A stretch of 64,000 bases of DNA. It comes from an uncultured Paracoccaceae bacterium (GTDB lineage Bacteria; Pseudomonadota; Alphaproteobacteria; Rhodobacterales; Rhodobacteraceae). Positions 1 to 8,607 of this stretch are shown here, one piece after another (position 1 is the first letter of the stretch; each line of letters begins with the position of its first letter). The translations under genes and the position numbers were made by a program. The stretch is taken from assembly GCA_947498645.1 (NCBI GenBank), contig CANMKS010000001.1, positions 248,001 through 312,000 on the forward strand, given 5' to 3'. Under the pieces are notes generated by a model. That model did not search any database and had not been told where the DNA came from. It saw nothing but the letters and a program-made list of their open reading frames with translations.

Positions 1-2
1 TT

Positions 3-1442
3 TACGGGCTGCTTGCCGCGCTCGTCTTTACGCTGTGGCCACTTGCCAAGACCGAAGACATCCGCGCCGCAACCCTCTTTCGCGATGCCTTTGCGACCGC
101 TTCCAGCCTGCCTGACAAGCGATATCTTTTCGCAATTGTCATGCTCATCGCGGCGCTGATCGGTGCGGCAGTTTGGTTCTCGGGCACTGTCTTTCTGACA
201 CTCTGGACGGCGGGCGGGATCGCAGCGGCCCTTGCCATCCTCGTGCTCGCTGCCATCGCCATCCGCTGGATCGCACGCCGGTTTCGCAAGCCGGCACGCG
301 GGCGACCTGCGCTGCGTCTGGCGTTTGGATCCATCGGCGCACGCGGAGGAGAGGCCACCTCTGTCGTCCTGTCTTTGGGGCTTGGCCTGACGGTTCTGGC
401 AGCAGTTGGCCAGATTGACGGCAACCTTCGTAACTCATTCTCCAACGAATTGCCCGCCGTCGCGCCCAGTTATTTCTTCGTGGATATCCAACCTGATCAG
501 ATCGGCGGCTTCCGTGCGCGGCTGGCCAATGATGACGCGGTCAGCAAGGTTGATACCGCCCCAATGCTGCGGGGCATTATCACCCAGATCAACGGAAAAC
601 CTGCCGATGAATTCACCGATGGCCATTGGGTCACCCAAGGTGATCGCGGGATCACTTATGCGGATGCATTGCCTGAGGGCACCGAAGTGACCGCAGGCGA
701 CTGGTGGCCTGAAGGTTACGACGGACCACCACAGATCAGTTTCTCAGCCGAAGAAGCCACAGAGATGGGCCTGCAACTGGGTAATACCATGACGGTCAAC
801 GTATTGGGCCGGGACATCACGGCCGAGATCACCAGTTTCCGCAATGTCAGTTGGGAGGACGCAGGCATCGGCTTTGTGCTCGCCATGAACCAAGGTGCGT
901 TGGCGGGCGCACCACACAGTTGGATTTCGACGGTCTATGCCGAGGAAGAGGCCGAGGCCGCGATCCTGCGCGATCTTGCCACGGCCTATCCCAATATCAC
1001 TGCGATCCGCATTCGCGATGCGATTGATCGGATCATCGAACTGGTCGGTGGGATTTCAGCCGCAACGCGCTATGGCGCGTTGGTCACGCTGATCACAGGC
1101 TTTCTTGTGTTGATTGGTGCTGCCGCCGCAGGTGAACGCGCCCGCACGTTTGAGGCAGCCGTGCTCAAAACCCTTGGTGCATCACGCCGCCGGATCATCG
1201 CCAGCTTTGCGCTGCGCGCGGCGATCCTTGGCTTGGGTGCCGGACTGGTGGCCCTGGGCGCTGGCATCCTTGGTGGCTGGGCTGTGTCAGTGTTTATCAT
1301 GGAGACCGATTACATCGTGATCTGGTCCAATGCCTTGCTGATTATTGGCGGCGGTGTTCTTGCTTCTTTGCTGGCTGGTCTGGCGTTTGCGTGGCGGCCA
1401 CTCTCGGCACGGCCCGCACAAGTCTTGCGCGCAAAAGAATGA
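3..1442 (+). CDS. FtsX-like ABC transporter permease (5' end outside window)
   Basis: The reading frame is already open at the left edge, so the start codon lies upstream; about 479 residues are visible. Hydrophobic membrane segments lie near the start and at the C-terminus, where three helices end in the FtsX-type tail. Between them is a long soluble, probably periplasmic, domain. This is the architecture of YbbP/MacB-class permeases, which work with a small ATPase (YbbA type) and are linked to lipoprotein or lipid handling rather than bulk import. The family assignment is firm at superfamily level; the substrate is unknown. The stop overlaps the next start (ATGA), so the following cyclotransferase-like gene is probably translationally coupled. 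Confidence 0.85.
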   Translation, partial: YGLLAALVFTLWPLAKTEDIRAATLFRDAFATASSLPDKRYLFAIVMLIAALIGAAVWFSGTVFLTLWTAGGIAAALAILVLAAIAIRWIARRFRKPARGRPALRLAFGSIGARGGEATSVVLSLGLGLTVLAAVGQIDGNLRNSFSNELPAVAPSYFFVDIQPDQIGGFRARLANDDAVSKVDTAPMLRGIITQINGKPADEFTDGHWVTQGDRGITYADALPEGTEVTAGDWWPEGYDGPPQISFSAEEATEMGLQLGNTMTVNVLGRDITAEITSFRNVSWEDAGIGFVLAMNQGALAGAPHSWISTVYAEEEAEAAILRDLATAYPNITAIRIRDAIDRIIELVGGISAATRYGALVTLITGFLVLIGAAAAGERARTFEAAVLKTLGASRRRIIASFALRAAILGLGAGLVALGAGILGGWAVSVFIMETDYIVIWSNALLIIGGGVLASLLAGLAFAWRPLSARPAQVLRAKE

Positions 1443-1981
1443 GCGATCCCGGTTTTTTCGGCTATGGCAGCCTGGTCAATCTAGGGACGTATGATTACGC
1501 CCATCCGCGCCCGGCATCATTGCAAGGCTGGCGCCGCATCTGGCAACGTACCAACCTGCGCGAAGTGGCTTATCTGTCTGTCGTTCCAGATCCGACAGCG
1601 ACCATTCAAGGGGTCGTGGCACAGGTCCCGAACGCAAACTGGGCAGCGCTTGATCAACGCGAGGCTGCATACCAGCGCCATGATGTCAGCGCGGCCATGG
1701 GGCAAGGCCAAACGGCGGTCTATCAGGTGAAACCCGCACATTTGGCCCCGCAAGGGCAGCATCCGATCCTGCTCAGCTATCTTGATGTTGTTGTGCAGGG
1801 GTATCTGCACGTGTTTGGTGAGGCAGGCGTTGGTCATTTCTTTGAAACAACGGCTGGATGGGGTACGCCGATCCAGAATGATCGGGACGATCCTATCTAC
1901 CCGCGCCATCAGAGGCTGACCTCTGATGAACGCGCATTGGTCGATGATCACCTAGCGGCGGTGATGAAAAAGGCTGAATAG
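1439..1981 (+). CDS. Gamma-glutamylcyclotransferase-like protein (AIG2/GGCT fold)
   Basis: A 180-residue cytosolic protein. The N-terminal FFGYGSLVN motif matches the YGS substrate loop of the gamma-glutamylcyclotransferase fold, and Glu in LDQREAAYQRHDV sits where the family has its catalytic acid. Members release 5-oxoproline from gamma-glutamyl compounds such as glutathione derivatives; the exact substrate here is not known. I chose the ATG that overlaps the upstream stop by four bases, because the fold begins right after it; a longer frame from 1391 would only add residues inside the permease gene. The 3' end overlaps the convergent MATE gene by 30 bases. Confidence 0.75.
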   Translation: MSDPGFFGYGSLVNLGTYDYAHPRPASLQGWRRIWQRTNLREVAYLSVVPDPTATIQGVVAQVPNANWAALDQREAAYQRHDVSAAMGQGQTAVYQVKPAHLAPQGQHPILLSYLDVVVQGYLHVFGEAGVGHFFETTAGWGTPIQNDRDDPIYPRHQRLTSDERALVDDHLAAVMKKAE

Positions 1982-3349
1982 ACGGGCCTGACGGGCAAAG
2001 GGTTCTGCATCGCTTGGTTTGGCGGCCTCCTTGTTCATGACGCGCAGGGCCAGAACAACCGCGATCAAGGCGAAAAGCGCACCGCCGATATATTGCCCAA
2101 TCAGGATACCCGGTGCACCGAACCATGCAGCCCCTACCAGAACAAATGGTATTGTCCCAAGCGTATGCCGCCCCCAGTTCACGATGGTTGAGTAGAACGG
2201 ATGCCCAAGGTTGTTGAACGCGGCATTGGCCACAAAGATCACACCGTTGAAAAAAAACATCAGCGACAATGGCCCTGCAAAGAGGAAGACAAGCGTTAGC
2301 GCAAGCCCGTCCTCAAGCTGGAACAGCCATTGGATGCCGGGACGCGCGAGATAGAACAGACCCGATACGACGACGACCACAAGGGCGGTAAACAGCAGCC
2401 CTTCTCGAAACGCACTGCGCACGCGCACATGCAGACCAGCACCGGCATTCTGTCCGATAATCGGGCCAATCGCACCTGACAACGCAAAGATGATGCCAAA
2501 GCCCACAGGCGTCATTCGCGCGACAATGGCCATTCCGGCAACCGCCTCTTCGCCGAATTCGGCCATGGACCGCGTCACATAGGCCTGCCCGATGGGCGTA
2601 GCCAGTTGGGTCAGGATTGCCGGAATCGCAATCGCGAGAATCGGGCGCATATCGACGGTCAGGTTGTTGAATGTGGGTTTGTCAAAGCCGCCGTAGTGAC
2701 GGACCAAGGGGACAAGCGCCGTGCCCGCAATCGCGATGCGGGCGCAAACGCTGGCCATGGCGGCACCTGTAAGTTCCAGATCCAGTCCAAAGATCAAGAT
2801 GGGATCGAGCACCGCATTCACGACACCGCCCCAGATGGTCGCCATCATGGCGCGGCGCGCGTCGCCATGGGCGCGCAGGATCGCCCCGCCGATCATACCG
2901 ATGATCAGGAACGGCAAAGAGGGAACAATGATCTGCAAATAGTGCACAGCCAGATCAAGGGTCGCTCCTGTCGCACCCATCAAACCGGCAAGGAATTCCA
3001 GATTGATCCAGACGGTTGCTGCAAAGATTGCCCCGAATACCACACCGTAGATCAGCGAATTTGTGGCCCGCCTGCGCGCATCATCGACCTTGCCCGCACC
3101 CAAGGCGCGCGCGACCAAAGCGCCAGCTGCAATGGCCATGCCAATCCCGAAGGATGTTGTGAAAAACAAGATTGCACCGGCATAGCCAACCGCCGCAGCC
3201 AGTTCTGCCTTGCCCAACATCGAGATAAAAATCATGTCGATAAAATCGACAAGAAAGATTGCCATCAGGCCGATCGAAGCGGTCAATGACATGACCGAGA
3301 TATGCCGGAAGAGGCTGCCTTGCGTGAATTTAGCCTCTGGTGCTGTCAT
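1952..3349 (-). CDS. MATE family multidrug/toxin efflux transporter
   Basis: A 465-residue, strongly hydrophobic protein with about 12 predicted membrane helices arranged as two related halves, the usual length and shape of the MATE (MatE) family. MATE proteins export cationic drugs or metabolites across the inner membrane using a Na+ or H+ gradient; the substrate cannot be read from sequence. The ATG overlaps the gltX stop by one base (TGATG), so it is probably expressed by coupling to gltX. Its 3' end overlaps the convergent cyclotransferase-like gene by 30 bases. Confidence 0.88.
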   Translation of the reverse strand: MTAPEAKFTQGSLFRHISVMSLTASIGLMAIFLVDFIDMIFISMLGKAELAAAVGYAGAILFFTTSFGIGMAIAAGALVARALGAGKVDDARRRATNSLIYGVVFGAIFAATVWINLEFLAGLMGATGATLDLAVHYLQIIVPSLPFLIIGMIGGAILRAHGDARRAMMATIWGGVVNAVLDPILIFGLDLELTGAAMASVCARIAIAGTALVPLVRHYGGFDKPTFNNLTVDMRPILAIAIPAILTQLATPIGQAYVTRSMAEFGEEAVAGMAIVARMTPVGFGIIFALSGAIGPIIGQNAGAGLHVRVRSAFREGLLFTALVVVVVSGLFYLARPGIQWLFQLEDGLALTLVFLFAGPLSLMFFFNGVIFVANAAFNNLGHPFYSTIVNWGRHTLGTIPFVLVGAAWFGAPGILIGQYIGGALFALIAVVLALRVMNKEAAKPSDAEPFARQARLFSLFHHRR

Positions 3350-4674
3350 CAGGCAGTGAACGTGGGCTTGGTTTGCAGCAGCGGCATCACCTCGGCCATT
3401 TCAGGGCCGCGTTGGCGGCCTGTAACGGCTTTGCGCAGCGGCATGAACAAGCCCTTGCCTTTGCGGCCCGTCGCCTCTTTCACCGTCGCGGTCCAGTTGG
3501 CCCATGTGTCGCTGTCATATGGCAGTGGAGGCAGCAGCGCGAAGGCTTCGGCCACAAATGCGCGATCTTCGTCTTCAACCAAGGGCGTCGCCCCGTCGCG
3601 GAACATCGCCCACCAATCGGCGACCTGAACCAGCGCGTCGATATTGTCGCGCACCACATTCCAAAAGGGTGCGGCCAGATTATCGGGCACACCAGCCGAT
3701 GTTAAAACATCGGCGACGTCACCGGCGCTGAGTGTTGCCAAATGACGGGCGGTCAACGGCGTTAGATCAGCGGCATCGAATTTGGTCGGCGCAGAGCCGA
3801 ATTTGGAGAGATCGAAGTTTGCAACCACGTCATCGATAGTGCTGCGCAACTCGACCGGATCAGACGACCCCAGCCGCGCCATCAGTGACAGGATCGCTTG
3901 CGGCGCAATACCTTGCTTGCGCAGGTCGCGCAGCGCCAGCGTGCCAAGGCGTTTGGACAGCGCCTCGCCCTGTGGGCCGGTCAGAAGGGAATGGTGGGCG
4001 AAACGTGGGACAGCCCCGCCCAGCGCTTCGATCATCTGGATTTGGGTGGCGGTGTTTGTCACATGGTCGGACCCGCGCACGACATCTGAGATCCCCATTT
4101 CGGTGTCATCAACGACCGAGGCGAGCGTATAGAGGATTTGACCATCGTTCTTGAACAGCACGGGATCACTGACAGAGGCCGCATCAATGGAAATGTCGCC
4201 GATGATCCCATCTGTCCACTCGATCCGCCTGTGATCCAGCTTGAAGCGCCAATGTGAGCCGCGTTCGGCGCGCAGCGCGTTTTTCTCATCCGCGGACAGT
4301 TCCAGTGCAGCCCGATCATAGACCGGGGGCTTGCCCATGTTCAGTTGCTTCTTACGCTTGAGGTCCAATTCGACCGGCGTTTCAAAGCATTCATAGAGCC
4401 GCCCCATATCGATCAATTTTTGCTTGGCGGCCAGATAGTTGTCCATCCTGGCCGACTGGTGTTCAACCCTGTCCCAAGTGAAGCCAAGCCAGGTCAGGTC
4501 TTCTTTGACACCCTCGATGTATTCATCCTTGGAGCGTTCCGCATCCGTATCATCAATCCGCAGGATGAATGTGCCACCCTGCTGCCGCGCGATGGCATAG
4601 TTAAAGAGCGCAGCGCGCAGGTTGCCGATATGCAGCCAGCCGGTGGGCGATGGGGCGAATCTGGTGGTGGTCAT
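3349..4674 (-). CDS. gltX: Glutamate--tRNA ligase
   Basis: A 441-residue class I aminoacyl-tRNA synthetase that charges tRNA with glutamate. The N-terminus carries FAPSPTGWLHIGN, containing the HIGH-type motif, and LSKRLGT near residue 240 is the KMSKS-type loop. It is slightly shorter than the usual 465-485 residues. Many alphaproteobacteria have two GltX paralogs, one of which also charges tRNA-Gln for later amidation; which one this is cannot be told here. It is followed directly by the MATE gene with a one-base overlap. Confidence 0.93.
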   Translation of the reverse strand: MTTTRFAPSPTGWLHIGNLRAALFNYAIARQQGGTFILRIDDTDAERSKDEYIEGVKEDLTWLGFTWDRVEHQSARMDNYLAAKQKLIDMGRLYECFETPVELDLKRKKQLNMGKPPVYDRAALELSADEKNALRAERGSHWRFKLDHRRIEWTDGIIGDISIDAASVSDPVLFKNDGQILYTLASVVDDTEMGISDVVRGSDHVTNTATQIQMIEALGGAVPRFAHHSLLTGPQGEALSKRLGTLALRDLRKQGIAPQAILSLMARLGSSDPVELRSTIDDVVANFDLSKFGSAPTKFDAADLTPLTARHLATLSAGDVADVLTSAGVPDNLAAPFWNVVRDNIDALVQVADWWAMFRDGATPLVEDEDRAFVAEAFALLPPLPYDSDTWANWTATVKEATGRKGKGLFMPLRKAVTGRQRGPEMAEVMPLLQTKPTFTA

Positions 4675-4744
4675 GGGCGCGTCTCCTGCTTGGGGTGGCT
4701 TTGACCATGAGACGCGGGCGATGTCCAGTTTTGCAGATGCCGGA

Positions 4745-4761
4745 CCGGGGCGCTGCCCCGG
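4745..4761. repeat. Intergenic GC palindrome (REP-like element)
   Basis: A perfect hairpin ccggggc-gct-gccccgg followed by gaccccgaag lies in the 122-bp gap between gltX and the DUF1801 gene. Elements of this form are, to my recollection, common between genes in Rhodobacteraceae genomes. It has no T-tract, so it is more likely a dispersed palindromic repeat than a classical terminator, although it could still stop or stabilise transcripts. I saw no second copy in this window. Confidence 0.6.
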
Positions 4762-4796
4762 ACCCCGAAGTTTGAAGGGACGAAGAAAGAGAGGGG

Positions 4797-5225
4797 TCAG
4801 CTCGGCGTTACAGGCCAGCGCGTTGCCAGATCGTCGATGCCTGCCTTTATCAGTTCTTCGACAACATCTAGATCAACATCTGCCAGTTTGTTGATGTAGA
4901 GACAGGATTTGCCCAACTTGTGTTTGCCCAGCCTGTCCATGATGCTTCCGAAATCCTTGTATCCCGGCATGATGTAGAGCACCAGATTGGCCTTGCGCGG
5001 GCTGAACCCTGTCGCCAGAAAATCACCTGTGCGTCCGCTGTCGTAGGTATAGTGGTATTGCCCGTAGCCAATCAACGTCGGCCCCCACATTTTCGGCGTC
5101 CAGCCTGTGACCCGCCTGAACATCGCGTCGAGCACTTGTGCGTCTGCGCGGCGGGTGGGGTGCTCAACAGCTGCGATGAATTCTGCAACGCTTTGGGCTG
5201 TGGGTCGTGTCTTATTCTCGGCCAT
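4797..5225 (-). CDS. DUF1801 domain protein (YdhG/CyaY-like fold)
   Basis: A 142-residue soluble protein whose middle (KMWGPTLIGYGQYHY, then PRKANLVLYIMPG) is typical of DUF1801 proteins. The biochemical function of the family is not established. The start ATG lies inside the 3' end of a 43-codon frame that itself starts inside nadE, so nadE, the small frame and this gene may form one coupled transcript. Confidence 0.8.
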   Translation of the reverse strand: MAENKTRPTAQSVAEFIAAVEHPTRRADAQVLDAMFRRVTGWTPKMWGPTLIGYGQYHYTYDSGRTGDFLATGFSPRKANLVLYIMPGYKDFGSIMDRLGKHKLGKSCLYINKLADVDLDVVEELIKAGIDDLATRWPVTPS

Positions 5226-5343
5226 GCGTCAGATTAGCATGGTTTGGCGCTTTCTCAAACGGGACGCCATCCAGCACCTCCCAATTCCCGTTCTGTGCGC
5301 AAAGCCGGTTTGCCTCTTCAGCCAACAGCGGCTCAGCTTTCAT
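5212..5343 (-). CDS. Candidate 43-residue small protein between nadE and the DUF1801 gene
   Basis: An ATG at 5343 lies 11 bases inside the nadE 3' end, and the frame runs 43 codons to a TAA at 5212 that lies 14 bases inside the DUF1801 gene. The frame fills the gap exactly, and such reciprocal overlaps are typical of genuinely coupled genes in this genome. The product is acidic at its start (MKAEPLLAEEANRL) with no membrane segment and no family I recognise. It could be chance; conservation of the frame across relatives would decide. Confidence 0.4.
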   Translation of the reverse strand: MKAEPLLAEEANRLCAQNGNWEVLDGVPFEKAPNHANLTHGRE

Positions 5344-6994
5344 CTCGCCAGCGGTTCACGATGGGATAGCGCCGGTCAAGCCAGAACGCACGATCCGACA
5401 GGCGCGGCCCCGGTGCAGATTGGAAGCGCTTGTATTCGCTGATGTAAAGCAAATGTTCGACCCGCTTGACCGTGTCGCGGTCGTACCCTGCCGCCACACA
5501 ATCGGCGACCGAGGCCTCTTGATCGACCAGCATATCCAGAATGCCATCAAGGATGTCGTAAGGTGGCAGGCTGTCCTCGTCCTTTTGGTCAGGGCGAAGT
5601 TCAGCCGAGGGTGGCTTGTCGATGATTGCGACCGGGATCACCTCGCCGGCTGGCCCCATCATCCAATCGCGGTGATTGGCATTGCGCCAGCGCGCGGCGT
5701 CAAACACCCGCGTCTTGTAGAGATCCTTGATCGGGTTATACCCGCCAGCCATATCGCCATAGATTGTCGCGTAACCCACCGCGACTTCGGATTTATTGCC
5801 TGTGGTCAGCAACATCTCGCCGAATTTGTTGGACTGCGCCATCAGCAACAGCCCGCGGATGCGCGATTGGATGTTTTCCTCTGTGAGGTCGGCGTCGAGG
5901 CCATCAAAAAGCGGGGCAAGCGCTTCTGTCACGGCCGCGCGTGGCCCTGCGATACCGATGGTATCGTAGGCGCAGCCCAGGGCGTTGGCGGCAGCGGCCG
6001 CATCATCAAGCGAGCCTTGTGAGGTATATTCCGACGGCAACATCACGCAGCGCACGTTATCCGCACCCAGCGCATCAACGGCGATGGCGGCCACAATCGC
6101 GCTGTCGATCCCGCCAGACAGACCAAGCAGGACTTTCTTGAACCCGGTCTTGCGCATGTAGTCGCGCAGCGCCTCGACCATGACCCGGTAATCCTGTTCC
6201 AGTGCATCAGGCAGCACGGCTCTTTCGCCCTGTACGGCCACCCAGCCTTCATCAGTCAGGTTGAAATCGACATGGGCGATCGCCTCTTCCAGCACCGGCA
6301 ATTGCAGCGCCAGCCGGCCGCCCCGGTTCAGCACGAATGACCCGCCGTCAAACATCTGATCGTCCTGACCGCCCACCATATTGAGGTAAACTATCGGCAC
6401 GTTATTCTCGATCACACGTGCAACCATGGTGTTCATGCGGATCGCATGTTTATTGCGGAAATAGGGTGAGCCATTGGGCACAACCAAAATCTCTGCTCCG
6501 GTTTCGACCATCGCCTCGCAGACATCGGGGTACCAGGCATCTTCGCAAATCGGGTTGCCGATGCGCGCGCCATTGTTCAGCGCAAAAGGGCCCGCAATGT
6601 CGGCACTTTTGAACAAGCGCACCTCGTCAAAGACGTTGAAGTTGGGCAGAAAGTGTTTGCGTGCGGTGGCCACGATCTCGCCCCCACGCAAGGTAAAGTA
6701 GGCGTTATAGAGCCGCTCGTCCTCGACCAGCGGACCACCGATCGACAGCGCGGGACCGTCCGCGCAACTCGTCGCAAGCTGCATCAGATGGGCCATTGCG
6801 TCCGCCACAAAGGCGGGCTTGGCGATCAGATCCTGGGTTTGGTAGCCAACCAGAAACATCTCTGGCAAGGCCACCAAATCGGCCCCGGCGGCCTTGCCTT
6901 CGGCCCATGCCTCACGAGCCTTTTTGGCATTGCCTGCAATGTCCCCAACAGTCGGGTTGAGTTGTGCCATAGTCAGGCGGATAGAATTTGTCAT
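5333..6994 (-). CDS. nadE: Glutamine-dependent NAD+ synthetase
   Basis: A 553-residue two-domain cytosolic enzyme that makes NAD+ from nicotinate adenine dinucleotide using glutamine and ATP. The N-terminal nitrilase-type glutaminase shows the expected triad: Glu in ALPEMFL, Lys in ARKHFLPNFNVFDE and Cys in NPICEDAW. The C-terminal synthetase domain carries the PP-loop LSGGIDSAIV and the GNKSEVAVGY region. Length matches the glutamine-dependent (not ammonia-only) form. The candidate 43-residue frame and DUF1801 gene follow downstream with overlaps. Confidence 0.95.
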   Translation of the reverse strand: MTNSIRLTMAQLNPTVGDIAGNAKKAREAWAEGKAAGADLVALPEMFLVGYQTQDLIAKPAFVADAMAHLMQLATSCADGPALSIGGPLVEDERLYNAYFTLRGGEIVATARKHFLPNFNVFDEVRLFKSADIAGPFALNNGARIGNPICEDAWYPDVCEAMVETGAEILVVPNGSPYFRNKHAIRMNTMVARVIENNVPIVYLNMVGGQDDQMFDGGSFVLNRGGRLALQLPVLEEAIAHVDFNLTDEGWVAVQGERAVLPDALEQDYRVMVEALRDYMRKTGFKKVLLGLSGGIDSAIVAAIAVDALGADNVRCVMLPSEYTSQGSLDDAAAAANALGCAYDTIGIAGPRAAVTEALAPLFDGLDADLTEENIQSRIRGLLLMAQSNKFGEMLLTTGNKSEVAVGYATIYGDMAGGYNPIKDLYKTRVFDAARWRNANHRDWMMGPAGEVIPVAIIDKPPSAELRPDQKDEDSLPPYDILDGILDMLVDQEASVADCVAAGYDRDTVKRVEHLLYISEYKRFQSAPGPRLSDRAFWLDRRYPIVNRWRDES

Positions 6995-7133
6995 AGTTTT
7001 GTCCCAATGCTTGGCGAAGATGTAGCAGAATCAAGCGCAGGGGAAAGGCGTTTGCAGTGGCACCGTCTTAGACGTTGTCAGGTTGTGGCCTGTCCCGTAA
7101 GCTTTGCGAACCAAGAATGGCCTGGAGAGACGT

Positions 7134-8546
7134 ATGAAGATGTTTGGAGTATGTAAGGGGGCCGCCACGGCCGTGCTGGCGACTGCACTCGCGACAGGCG
7201 TGTATGCGCAAGACGTCCAAACAAAACAATACGATGATGGTGGCGTTTACGAAGGCACCTTCCTTGATGGAAAGCAGCACGGCACCGGTACCTATCGCCT
7301 TCCTAACGGATATGAATACACCGGCGAATGGGTCGAGGGCGAGATTCGCGGCCAAGGTATGGCGCGCTTTCCCAATGGTTCTGTCTACGATGGGGCCTTT
7401 GTTGCAGGCAAACCCGAAGGCCAAGGCCGAATCACATTTTCTGACGGCGGCACCTTTGAAGGCGAATGGGTTGACGGCAATATCACCGGCCAAGGCACAG
7501 CCACCTACGCCAATGGCGTCGTCTATGAAGGCGAGTTCCGCAATGCGATGCACAATGGCATCGGCACGATGACCAGCCCAGGCGGCTATGTTTATGAAGG
7601 TGCGTGGGTGAACGGCGCCAAGGAAGGCGAAGGCAAGATCACCTATCCTGATGGCGCTGTTTACGAAGGCACACTGAAAGCAGGCGAACGTGATGGTATC
7701 GGCACGCTGACAATGGCCGATGGCCTGATTTACAGCGGCGCCTGGGTGGATGGAGAGATTCAAGGTAGCGGCACATTGACCCAACCCAATGGCGATGTCT
7801 TTGAAGGTGAGCTGGTCTCTGGTCGCCGCGAAGGCGAAGGCAGCGTCACCTATGCAAATGGCGACACATACACAGGTATGTTCCTTAATGACCGCCGTCA
7901 CGGCACGGGCACATTCCGCGGCACAGACGGTTACGTCTATGTGGGTGAATGGGTCGAAGGCCAGATCGAAGGCACCGGCGAAGTCACATATCCTGATGGG
8001 TCCAAGTATGTTGGCACCTTCGCCAATGATCTGGCTGATGGCACCGGGACAATCACATATCCTGACGGGTCAACCTATGCGGGCGACTGGGAAAACGGTG
8101 TGATCAACGGTGTGGGTGTTGCGACCTATATCAGCGGGCTGGTCTATGAGGGCGAGTTCCTGAACGCCAAGAACCACGGTCAGGGCACGATGACCTATGC
8201 CGATGGTTACGTCTACGAAGGCCAGTGGTCGGAAGGTCAGCGCAACGGTCTGGGCCGTGCAACCTATGCTGATGGTACGGTCTATGTCGGTGAATTCCTC
8301 AACGGTCAGCGCAGCGGCAATGGTGAAATCACTTTGCCTGACGGCTTTAACTATGTCGGCGCATGGCAAGATGGTGAGATCAGCGGCGAAGGCGTTGCAA
8401 CCTACGCCAATGGCGATGTCTATGAGGGCAGTTTTGTCAACGGTCGCCGCGAGGGCGAAGGCACGATGCGATTTGCAACCGGTCAGGAAAGCGTCGGCAT
8501 CTGGTCAGATGGTGCGCTTGTGTCCGAGACGAACACGGACAACTAA
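7134..8546 (+). CDS. Secreted MORN-repeat protein (18 repeats plus a degenerate one)
   Basis: A 470-residue protein with a signal peptide (start MKMFGVCKG, cleavage probably after VYAQ) followed almost entirely by 23-residue MORN units of the pattern GxxYEGxFxxGxxxGxGxxxYxD. I count 18 full units and a degraded nineteenth (GQESVGIWSDG), then a short tail. The aromatic at position 8 of each unit alternates Phe/Leu with Trp, giving a 46-residue super-repeat with one phase slip at units 9-10. I chose the ATG at 7134 because GGAGAG lies just upstream and the signal peptide starts there. MORN arrays form elongated beta-sheet rods used in envelope or lipid contacts; the role here is unknown. A terminator follows. 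Confidence 0.9.
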   Translation: MKMFGVCKGAATAVLATALATGVYAQDVQTKQYDDGGVYEGTFLDGKQHGTGTYRLPNGYEYTGEWVEGEIRGQGMARFPNGSVYDGAFVAGKPEGQGRITFSDGGTFEGEWVDGNITGQGTATYANGVVYEGEFRNAMHNGIGTMTSPGGYVYEGAWVNGAKEGEGKITYPDGAVYEGTLKAGERDGIGTLTMADGLIYSGAWVDGEIQGSGTLTQPNGDVFEGELVSGRREGEGSVTYANGDTYTGMFLNDRRHGTGTFRGTDGYVYVGEWVEGQIEGTGEVTYPDGSKYVGTFANDLADGTGTITYPDGSTYAGDWENGVINGVGVATYISGLVYEGEFLNAKNHGQGTMTYADGYVYEGQWSEGQRNGLGRATYADGTVYVGEFLNGQRSGNGEITLPDGFNYVGAWQDGEISGEGVATYANGDVYEGSFVNGRREGEGTMRFATGQESVGIWSDGALVSETNTDN

Positions 8547-8567
8547 GCCGACGATCCAATTTACGCC

Positions 8568-8600
8568 AAAGGCCGGTCCCAGCGACCGGCCTTTCTTGTT
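8568..8600 (+). terminator. Rho-independent terminator of the MORN gene
   Basis: A perfect inverted repeat (aaaggccggtc, five-base loop ccagc, gaccggccttt) is followed by a T-rich tail. It lies 21 bases after the MORN stop and just before the convergent photolyase 3' end. Confidence 0.88.
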
Positions 8601-8607
8601 TGTGCCC

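Noticed and set aside
5207..6022. 271-codon plus-strand frame
   Set aside because: Antisense to nadE, which has full catalytic motifs; high-GC DNA keeps extra frames open.
7068..7901. 277-codon minus-strand frame rich in Ala/Ile/Gly
   Set aside because: It is the antisense of the MORN repeats; the repeated DNA keeps the opposite strand open. No start context.
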